A stretch of 30,953 nt of DNA, taken from contig JAJRTK010000324.1 of NCBI GenBank assembly GCA_024278345.1, positions 1 to 30,953 on the forward strand. Direction: 5' to 3'. Numbering within the stretch: position 1 is the stretch's first letter; each line of letters starts with the position of its first letter. This document shows positions 25,901 to 30,953 of this stretch, in pieces. The notes under the pieces are model-generated. The model was not told the DNA's origin, searched no databases, and saw only the letters and a list, made by a program, of their open reading frames with translations. The stretch comes from a bacterium. GTDB taxonomy: Bacteria > CSSED10-310 > JAJRTK01. Position numbers and translations under genes: made by a program.

Positions 25901-26780
25901 CCTGGGCAAGCTCGCCAACGTCTATGGCATTCAGGCCCGGCTGTCCGAGGCGCTGGCGAATCACCACAGGTCCTTGGAAATCTTCCGCGAGCTTGGGGAC
26001 TTGCGTTATGAGGGCGCTGCATTGGCTAACCTTGCCAGTTTCCATTACGACAGAGGTGAAAACCATCGCGCCCTCGAACTCTTCCAGCGGGCCGTGGAGA
26101 TCCATCGGGAAGTCGGAAACCGCTTCCACGAGGGGATCACTCTGGGGAATCTGGCGACCTTGCTCTTCGAGGAAGGAGAGCATGCTCGAGCCCTCGATCT
26201 CTATGAGAAGGCACGAGTGATCTATCGTGAGGTCGGCGATCTCGCCGGAGATGCCTATGCAGCCTGCACCCTCGGGAACTGGTGCCTAAAATTGGGGCGC
26301 CTGGAAGAAAGCCGGCGGGCCTTCCAGCGGTCCCTTTCCATCGTCCGGGAGATCGGCGATCGGTCATTGGAGCTCGTCAACCTCGTCCAAATGGCTCTCC
26401 TTGCCAGACAGGGCGAGGCGGATCTCCCACGGGCGAATGAACTTCTGAACAAGGCTGAATCGATGCTCGCGGATTTCGGCGATCTGAAATATCTCGCCCT
26501 TTGCCACGTCCAACGCGGGCACCTGGCCCTGGCCGAAGGCCGGTCGGCTCACGCTTTCCTGGCGGAGGTCCAAAGTTTTCACGTGATGGCTCCGGAAGGA
26601 CCCGGGAGCGATATCTCAAGAGCGATCCACCGCCTGGAAAGGGCCCAGGCCGCCTTTGAGGCCGGCGAACCTCTCTTCATGGGCGAGTGCCCCGAGGAAC
26701 TTCCCCAAGGACTGAGACGCCAGCTCATAGAGGATGATCTGCTGCCGCCAACCTCCCCCAATTCTCAACGAAGGTCATGA
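22992..26780 (+). CDS. Giant Ser/Thr protein kinase - AAA/STAND-type ATPase - TPR protein, second paralogue (1262 aa)
   Basis: The domain order matches the paralogue at 3718-7917. The kinase N-lobe has LAEGGMSVVYRG and K70 in VAVKTV. A low-complexity insertion spans about 130-228. The C-lobe has HRDLKPEN (catalytic D257), DFG (275-277) and HYMSPEQIRG. The ATPase Walker A AEDGGGKT (452-459) has Ala at the first position, still within the accepted [AG]xxxxGK[ST] pattern, and Walker B is VVLALDDLHWADE. At least five TPR units follow (about 900-1150), with a 40-residue period marked by GDRRGEA...LANL. No membrane segment or output domain is visible, so it is likely a cytoplasmic sensor-kinase (inference). 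GGAGGG five bases before the ATG fixes the start. Its stop lies one base before the GCS2-type ligase start, implying translational coupling. About 40 basic residues precede the kinase domain. Confidence 0.93.
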   Translation: MTIRGKSAIFAQIGLAGEKQDRGAEAGRCQVRAPPSRIGHYRIVEALAEGGMSVVYRGLDLRTGNAVAVKTVRRHHARRLRSLRQEILSLAGMRHPGIVPILEHGVHEGLPWYSMPMLEGLTLDSYVVRAWEDLCAAEAAEGTGPQDAAVLTSASVESLDPKNSGSPRKLPGKDQTADWNDPQQFDETVDTSSTQELKARSKVTGEDLTLPQFPGAKGKKLAKAVLDPRIRRMALELIQNLCHPLAYLHGAGLVHRDLKPENILVLSGGRPVLLDFGLMSRFSGHQGRDVLEAGGHRVGTVHYMSPEQIRGEMCDARSDLYSMGCILYEFVTGRRPFEASTAEGILEGHLHAHLRSPSHYVKELPPELEKLILGLLEKNPRARLGYADVVERVLAGLLGEERQGCTIYGPLPKARPYLYRPRFCGRQRELDFFQSRWKALQHGRGGLTLLLAEDGGGKTRFLGEVGSLARRRKCRVLMGESRPELGSAAAFAPLQQPMQSIADRCREWGEEETKLILGRRGAVLAGYFPAFVGLGAHSEEPDELPPEAALVRLYSCLAETLGALTASKPVVLALDDLHWADELTLGFLKFLANGKFLSDVPLLIVGAARSEEGDGALASLLASRGIDFLRLEPLGIEGVGAIVRDMLAMKKPPLEFVRTLAFEAGGKPAFVAEYLRMAVAEGILTRDGSGRWSVGKKWSPSVAPEGVSGDERQFLLLRSLRDYTLRRFQELSPQATRFIEAAAVLGGKTSLDILTGVVGTEEEALEAVVELQRAEIMEVVDDLELRFVHERLRQVVLEGLQSQRRRELHRKAAEAIEGHGSGEQQDASGNLAVRLGYHWECAGDMVRAKNSYLSGARWARKRYAHGLAEELYRAFLRLGNGRSKDSVEARLELCSEVLRIQGRVSEALPELELCLAEARELGFRAGEARVLVELGIVQQAVARLEQALETYEASLAIYREIGDRRGEAIALGKLANVYGIQARLSEALANHHRSLEIFRELGDLRYEGAALANLASFHYDRGENHRALELFQRAVEIHREVGNRFHEGITLGNLATLLFEEGEHARALDLYEKARVIYREVGDLAGDAYAACTLGNWCLKLGRLEESRRAFQRSLSIVREIGDRSLELVNLVQMALLARQGEADLPRANELLNKAESMLADFGDLKYLALCHVQRGHLALAEGRSAHAFLAEVQSFHVMAPEGPGSDISRAIHRLERAQAAFEAGEPLFMGECPEELPQGLRRQLIEDDLLPPTSPNSQRRS
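24354..24362 (+). repeat. Nine-G homopolymer coding the Walker A glycines
   Basis: Nine consecutive G encode the three glycines of AEDGGGKT in the second kinase. Slippage by one base here would cut off the ATPase and TPR parts while leaving the kinase domain intact. Confidence 0.9.
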
Positions 26781-26781
26781 G

Positions 26782-27888
26782 ATGAATCCGGAAAAACTGA
26801 CTGTCGGGATCGAAGAGGAATACCAGATCATCGATCCCACCTCGTGGGGCCTCACCTCCTACGTTCAGGAGATTCTGGAACAAGGACGCATCCTCCTCAA
26901 GGAGCAGATCAAACCCGAGTTCCTCCAGTCCCAGGTGGAGGTGGGGAGCCGGATCTGCCACAATATGCAGGAGGCGCGCCAAGAGATCGTCCGGTTGCGC
27001 AGCACCATCGCCAAGCTCGTAGGCGCCGATGGACTGGTCGTGGCCGCCGCTAGCACCCACCCGTTTTCCACATGGATCTCACAGGATATCACCGCGGGCG
27101 AGCGGTACACCCAGCACCTGGAGGCCCTCGCCGACGTGGCAAGGCGCCTGCTTATCTTTGGAATGCACGTCCATATCGGCATCGATGACAAGGAGCTCAT
27201 GATCGATGTCATGAACCAGGCCCGCTATTTCCTCCCACATCTCCTGGCCCTCTCCACGAGCTCCCCTTTCTGGCATAATCGTGTCACCGGCCTCAAATCC
27301 TACCGAACCATCGTCTTCGAGAACCTTCCACGCACTGGCCCGCCACCTGTCTTCGGCTCTTGGAGTGAGTATCAGGAGTTCATCGCCCTTCTCATCAAGA
27401 CCGGCTGCATCGATGAAGCGACCAAGATCTGGTGGGATATTCGCCCCCACCCCTCCTTTCCCACGCTGGAGTTCAGAATCACCGACATCTGCACCAAGGT
27501 GGACGAGGCGGTTTGTCTGGCGGCGCTCATCCAGGCGATCGTCGCAAAGCTCATTCGCCTTCGGCACTCCAACCAGTCGTGGCGCCGCTACAGACACCAT
27601 CTCATCACGGAAAACAAATGGCGGGCCGCACGATACGGGATCGAGGGCCAACTCATCGATTTCGGCAAGCAAAAAGAAGTGCCCACGAAGCTCCTCGCCG
27701 AGGAGATCCTCGAATTCGTCGATGATGTTGTCGATGATCTTGGCAGTCGCCGCGAGATCGAAACCGTCCACACCATCCTCAGGGAGGGCACCAGCGCCGA
27801 CCGGCAGATCGCCACGTACCAGCGCACCGGAGATTTCAAGGCTGTCGTCCGCCAGATTGTGGAGGAGACTCTCGAAGGCTGCCAGTGA
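26782..27888 (+). CDS. GCS2/YbdK-type carboxylate-amine ligase (glutamate-cysteine ligase-like)
   Basis: The 368-residue protein belongs to the GCS2 family. Signature elements are LTVGIEEEYQIID (N-terminal metal/ATP glutamates), the HPFSTW segment, FGMHVHIGI (the family's MHVHVG motif), WWDIRPHPSFPTLEFRITD (the RxHxxxxTxExR-type active-site block) and ENKWRAARYGIEG. Members join a glutamate-type carboxylate to an amine with ATP; YbdK has weak glutamate-cysteine ligase activity, and the natural substrates of most members are unknown. Length equals that of YbdK. The ATG at 26782 is one base after the stop of the giant kinase and has GAAGG seven bases upstream, so the two genes are almost certainly one operon. 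The longer frame from 26734 overlaps the kinase and lacks support. Confidence 0.92.
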   Translation: MNPEKLTVGIEEEYQIIDPTSWGLTSYVQEILEQGRILLKEQIKPEFLQSQVEVGSRICHNMQEARQEIVRLRSTIAKLVGADGLVVAAASTHPFSTWISQDITAGERYTQHLEALADVARRLLIFGMHVHIGIDDKELMIDVMNQARYFLPHLLALSTSSPFWHNRVTGLKSYRTIVFENLPRTGPPPVFGSWSEYQEFIALLIKTGCIDEATKIWWDIRPHPSFPTLEFRITDICTKVDEAVCLAALIQAIVAKLIRLRHSNQSWRRYRHHLITENKWRAARYGIEGQLIDFGKQKEVPTKLLAEEILEFVDDVVDDLGSRREIETVHTILREGTSADRQIATYQRTGDFKAVVRQIVEETLEGCQ

Positions 27889-27995
27889 GCCCAACGTCAG
27901 CCCGAGGCACTCCAGGGAATCCCAAGATTGTTCTTTTGGGTTGATTTCCGCTCCCGCTGCTCGCGGCCGCTCCCATCACTCGCCATCTGAGTTGT

Positions 27996-29840
27996 TCAAC
28001 CGCCTTGGAAGAGACACCGGATCTGGTGACAGGTGGGACAGCGGAGGACGATGAGCCAACCGTCTTTGGAAAACTCCCCGAAAACCGGCGCTTCACACTG
28101 AAGAAGGCATTCCAGGGGTTCCCGGCCACAGACCGGTGTCCGGGTGCAACGCACGTAGTCCTGGTTCCAGGTCGGGTAGCCTCCTACCTTGATGGCGAAG
28201 ACGTTTTTCCCCTCCGTGAGACGCTCCATGGTCCCCGTTCCTATCTTCAGCGGCTCGTAGTCCGGGTCGTAAAGGATCTCCCAAAGGCTTTTGGCATCGA
28301 TCTTTCGCACAAGCTCTAACCACTGTTCCGGCAAGACGGGACCTGGGGGCTGAGCAAGAGGCTGCTCCACTTCGGAGGTCTTGATAAAGAGGGTTTTTGT
28401 GGGAAACTGCTCGTCCCAGCAGTGATAGTTTTGGCAGGTAAAAAAGATCAGCAGATCACCCGGTGTCTTGTTCAGGGCCTCCTTCACCTCGGGAATGGCG
28501 ATTTGGTACCGGAGAGCCATGGGCCTCTTGCAGTCCTGGTTGGGGCAGGTGGGCCAGAGATCGATCCATCGCTGGTCGAAGAGCGGCACACCACCACTTT
28601 TGCAGAGCCATCCTTCTGGCCGAGGCTCTTTCGTTGGACGGAGTTCGAAGGCGGTCTTCGTCTCAGATTCGTACCGCCGGCGGGCCTGGTTCTCACGGAA
28701 TTGTGCATCGACTTTCCTGTAGCCGGCTCCCAGCTTGGTGCCCATACGGAATTGAAGCTCCTTGCGCGCCAAATCGGGGGTGCGGCAGCGGACGACCCGT
28801 TCCTCTCCCCGTTGCCCTATCTTGCCAAAGCGAAGCTCCAGGGTCGAGCCAAACCGGTAAATGCTCCAGAAACGGCAGGCGGCCAGAGGATTGGCGGGAG
28901 CCTTCCAGAGCTCGTGTTCTTCGTGATCCAGAGGCGCGGCTAGAGACCGCTGGCGAATGAGCCTCTTTTGCTCCAGATCGGCGACCATCCCCAGAGTCCC
29001 GCCCAGATCCAGTAGCGCCGACGAGGAAACGGAGGTCCCGGCCAGGTTGAGCCCTTGGAGGCCGGTGAGAGAGGCCAGGCAACGCGCTCCCTTGTCATTC
29101 ACACGCTTTGCGCCCTGAAGATCGAGCTTGCGGAGGCGTCTTAGCCTCGAAAGGCTCTTGAGGGTTCCATTGGTCACCTTGGCCGAGCACTCGCTGAGGT
29201 CAAGCTCTTCAAGATTCTCCAGACGTTCCAGCAGCTTGAGGCTTCGCTTTCGCATCCGGCCCTTGCAGAGCTCCAGAACTCGGAGGTTCGACAGCTTCGA
29301 GATACTCTCCATCCCACGATCATCCAGGTTGTTGCAGGCCTGGAGGATGAGCCTTTCGAGGTTGCCGACCCGGTAGAGCCACCGGCCAGTGAAGCGACTG
29401 CACTCCACCAACTCAAGATTCCTCAGACCCTCAGCCTGAGCCAATTCAGCAACGTGTTTGTCCGTTGCCGTCCAGAAAAGAGCGATCTTTCGGAGCCTTG
29501 GAAATCTCCCCGCGTAGACAAGGCCTCCCATGGCGCCTTCGCAGCAATCGAGGGTGAGGCTTCGAAGATGCGGCAGCCGCTCAAGGTTGCGCATCCCCTT
29601 GCTTGTCACGCGGTGGGAGCCCTCGATGATAAGTTCTTCGAGAGTCGGGAACTCGGAGAGCAACCTCAGATGTTCATCCGTGCATTGCGATGGACATTCT
29701 AAAGCTCGTATCCCCGCTTCGGAAGAGAGCTTGCGGACCGAAGCCCAACGCCATTCTCCCTCAGCATCCCTTTCCATTGCGGCCATGGTTTGTTTGGGAA
29801 GCTTCCTCAACGGCTTTTTGGCGCCCTTTGTCTTGCCCAT
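27996..29840 (-). CDS. Leucine-rich repeat - WGR - cysteine-rich DUF1963-like fusion protein (614 aa)
   Basis: Three parts are visible. After a basic N-terminus (MGKTKGAKKPLRKLPK), about nine leucine-rich repeats of the cysteine-containing/AMN1-like type fill residues 44-285 (for example LRKLDLQGAKRVNDKGARCLASL). A WGR domain follows at about 322-378 (FWSIYRFGSTLELRFGKIGQRGE...GYRKV), a fold known to contact nucleic acid or partner proteins in PARPs. The C-terminal 200 residues contain two treble-like cysteine groups (C432/C437 with C469/C474; C565/C571 with C601/C604) and KVGGYPTWNQDYVRC, which resembles DUF1963 (YwqG-like). No signal peptide is seen; a cytoplasmic protein is likely. AAGGA eight bases upstream supports the ATG. 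It converges with the ligase gene. The function is not known; the DUF1963 link is my inference. Confidence 0.8.
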   Translation of the reverse strand: MGKTKGAKKPLRKLPKQTMAAMERDAEGEWRWASVRKLSSEAGIRALECPSQCTDEHLRLLSEFPTLEELIIEGSHRVTSKGMRNLERLPHLRSLTLDCCEGAMGGLVYAGRFPRLRKIALFWTATDKHVAELAQAEGLRNLELVECSRFTGRWLYRVGNLERLILQACNNLDDRGMESISKLSNLRVLELCKGRMRKRSLKLLERLENLEELDLSECSAKVTNGTLKSLSRLRRLRKLDLQGAKRVNDKGARCLASLTGLQGLNLAGTSVSSSALLDLGGTLGMVADLEQKRLIRQRSLAAPLDHEEHELWKAPANPLAACRFWSIYRFGSTLELRFGKIGQRGEERVVRCRTPDLARKELQFRMGTKLGAGYRKVDAQFRENQARRRYESETKTAFELRPTKEPRPEGWLCKSGGVPLFDQRWIDLWPTCPNQDCKRPMALRYQIAIPEVKEALNKTPGDLLIFFTCQNYHCWDEQFPTKTLFIKTSEVEQPLAQPPGPVLPEQWLELVRKIDAKSLWEILYDPDYEPLKIGTGTMERLTEGKNVFAIKVGGYPTWNQDYVRCTRTPVCGREPLECLLQCEAPVFGEFSKDGWLIVLRCPTCHQIRCLFQGG

Positions 29841-29931
29841 GGTCCATTCCTTTGGTTGTAGCTGGCGATTCCTGGCCGCTCCTCTTGCTCGCCGGTTTGG
29901 CCATCGTTCGACATGGGGCGAGCGTCTCTCC

Positions 29932-29941
29932 TATATATATA
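29932..29941 (-). promoter_or_regulatory. Possible -10 element of the LRR-WGR gene
   Basis: An alternating TATATATATA lies about 92 bases upstream of the gene on the minus strand, the only strongly AT-rich patch nearby. No good -35 box is found at 16-18 bases, so this is a weak promoter call. Confidence 0.3.
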
Positions 29942-30021
29942 AACCTTTAAGCAGTTCAGATCATCCCCTTTGACCTGGAAAAGAGCGGCGGGGACCCTGT
30001 TTGACTTGGGCTGATTCTGTC

Positions 30022-30044
30022 GCGGCCGTCCCGGGCACGGCCGC
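30022..30044. repeat. GC-rich inverted repeat
   Basis: GCGGCCGT (30022-30029) and ACGGCCGC (30037-30044) form a perfect 8-bp stem around CCCGGGC. No T-run follows in either direction. It may be the foot of a mobile element or a chance GC dyad. Confidence 0.4.
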
Positions 30045-30283
30045 CAAGCGGAGCGATGGCGCCACCCGCCAAAGGGGCCACCGATGACCAAGGCCACCGA
30101 ACTTCTCAGGGGCCGGTGGCGGAAGTAGAGAAGAGATGAAACTTTGGGCCTTGAGTGATCATATCCCGGCGACTGGCTGATTCTTGCTCCCTACCAGCGG
30201 TGGGATGGATTGGGCGGAAAAGCATGGAATCGTCTGTAACGACGAGAGATTCCTCCACTCCGAGCCGTACCCCACGAAGGAGG

Positions 30284-30373
30284 ATTGGTGCGCCGCGCGC
30301 CTGGAGGAGGGTCACTGTCGAATATGGGCCAACGTCAACAACGAATTGGTGCGCCGCGCGCCTGGAGGAGGGT
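30284..30373. repeat. Perfect 29-bp direct repeat, two copies 61 bp apart
   Basis: Positions 30284-30312 and 30345-30373 are identical; both begin attggtgcgccgcgcgcc and end tggaggagggt. The 61-bp period is not a multiple of three, so this is not a duplicated protein segment. The repeat lies next to a transposase remnant and is followed at once by a hairpin, suggesting binding sites or an end of a mobile element. Two copies alone do not make a CRISPR array. Confidence 0.9.
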
Positions 30374-30396
30374 TATCGGCATTTATTGCTGATAAC
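30372..30396. repeat. Hairpin adjoining the second direct-repeat copy
   Basis: GTTATCGGC (30372-30380) pairs with GCTGATAAC (30388-30396), nine pairs including one G-T wobble, around a 7-base ATTTATT loop. It begins at the last bases of the second 29-bp repeat. It could be a transposon end structure or a transcription stop for the minus-strand remnant. Confidence 0.6.
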
Positions 30397-30600
30397 TCGT
30401 ATTCATCGGCCTTTAGACAATTGAACCCGTTTTTGATAATGTCAGGAGCCTTTGGTGCGGCTCTGGGAGAAGTGAAAAGTTCGAAACAGGCTTTTTGGCT
30501 GCGGCAAGCTCCGTTTTTGAACAGACTCCTCCCCGACCGCATCGAAAATCTCGAAGCAGCCTTCGGTTTAACGGATTTTTGGGGCAGTGGCGCCGAGGAC

Positions 30601-30953
30601 TCAGGCGGTCGGAAGCTCGGAAGCCTCGCTCCCCACCAACAGATGATGCACGAGCTCCAGGGCACTGGTTCCGCGGCTCTGACCCAGGCTTTGACGTGCT
30701 TCAAGATCGCCATTAGAGAGCCGGATAAGCCAGAATGAGGCCCGGCGGTGCCGAGATTCCTCCAGCTTGAACGTCTCTTTCTTCACCGCGTTCGATCGCT
30801 CACAACCAGAGCGGAGTCTCATGAACTTCTGGTACCGCGGGCTGTTTCTGGGAATGTCGGGGCAAAGCGGCCCCCCAGAAGGCCATCTCGATATTCCCTT
30901 GGCAAAGGGGCACTCCACGTTTACTGAGATGGAGCTGGGGACGACGGGGATGC
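30601..30953 (-). pseudogene. Transposase C-terminal remnant, frameshifted, running off the right edge
   Basis: On the minus strand an open frame enters from the edge and reads ...SPRYQKFMRLRSGCERSNAVKKETFKLEESRHRRASFWLIRL (given here by its key parts: RSGCERSN, VKKETFKLE). This layout (R.S..ER.N..KK...LE) is the C-terminal end of DDE transposases. Right after FWLIRL the expected continuation MAILKHVKAWVRA is found, but in the next frame, at about 30715, so there is a one-base insertion or two-base deletion. The N-terminal part is outside the window, so it may be broken there as well. I cannot name the IS family with confidence. Confidence 0.55.

Larger units (their letters stand above)
29841..30600. 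other. 760-bp stretch without a convincing gene; decayed or accessory DNA
   Basis: No frame here encodes a recognisable protein. The longest plus-strand frame (30184-30738) crosses two copies of a direct repeat in different frames and ends over the transposase remnant, so I do not accept it. The stretch holds an AT-rich TATATATATA at 29932-29941 upstream of the LRR gene, a GC hairpin (30022-30044), a 29-bp direct repeat (30284 and 30345) and a hairpin (30372-30396). It is probably mobile-element debris plus the promoter region of the LRR-WGR gene. Confidence 0.5.

Noticed and set aside
27920-27960. Possible terminator between the ligase and LRR-WGR genes
   Set aside because: The CCCAAGA...TCTTTTGGG pairing needs bulges and is not followed by a clear T-run on either strand.
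30284-30373. Two 29-bp repeats as a CRISPR array
   Set aside because: Only two copies with a 32-bp gap, no further repeats and no cas genes in the window; mobile-element debris is more likely.
30184-30738. Plus-strand frame of 184 codons
   Set aside because: It crosses two copies of a direct repeat in different frames, has no recognisable motif, and its end lies antisense to the transposase remnant.

Overview
The window is about 31 kb of fairly GC-rich bacterial chromosome. It is densely coded and carries single-copy housekeeping genes beside large signalling proteins. A heptose-bisphosphate phosphatase (GmhB), one clear lipobox lipoprotein and several signal peptides point to a Gram-negative envelope. 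Two very large Ser/Thr kinase-ATPase-TPR proteins, a cNMP-binding/DUF4388 regulator, a HEAT-repeat lipoprotein and an LRR-WGR protein fit complex environmental lineages such as Myxococcota, Planctomycetota or related uncultured phyla. The phylum cannot be fixed from sequence reading alone.

Left part (1-7917): a partial DUF885 putative metallopeptidase on the minus strand diverges from a plus-strand unit. That unit has a possible small membrane protein, a PLP-dependent decarboxylase of the sphingosine-1-phosphate lyase type, and the first giant kinase (1399 aa). About 0.8 kb without a convincing gene follows; it holds a near-consensus sigma70-type promoter. Next come the three pnt genes of a proton-translocating NAD(P) transhydrogenase (8742-11686), closed by a textbook terminator, then gmhB and a convergent secreted alpha/beta hydrolase.

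Middle (13650-22741): a secreted glycosidase-like protein, thiol peroxidase (tpx), a DUF302 protein, an unrecognised secreted protein, the cNMP/DUF4388 regulator, a membrane-anchored protein of unknown function, an RlmL-like RNA methyltransferase with altered motifs, and a HEAT-repeat lipoprotein.

Right part (22992-30953): the second giant kinase (1262 aa) lies one base upstream of a GCS2/YbdK-type carboxylate-amine ligase. A minus-strand fusion of leucine-rich repeats, a WGR domain and a cysteine-rich DUF1963-like domain follows. The last 1.1 kb looks like decayed mobile DNA: a frameshifted transposase C-terminus runs off the right edge, beside a perfect 29-bp direct repeat and hairpins.

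The most unusual content is the kinase pair. Both proteins share the order kinase, AAA/STAND-type ATPase, TPR, and both carry a long low-complexity insertion at the same place inside the kinase fold. Each sits next to an amino-acid-type metabolic enzyme. The LRR-WGR-DUF1963-like fusion is the second candidate for something undescribed.
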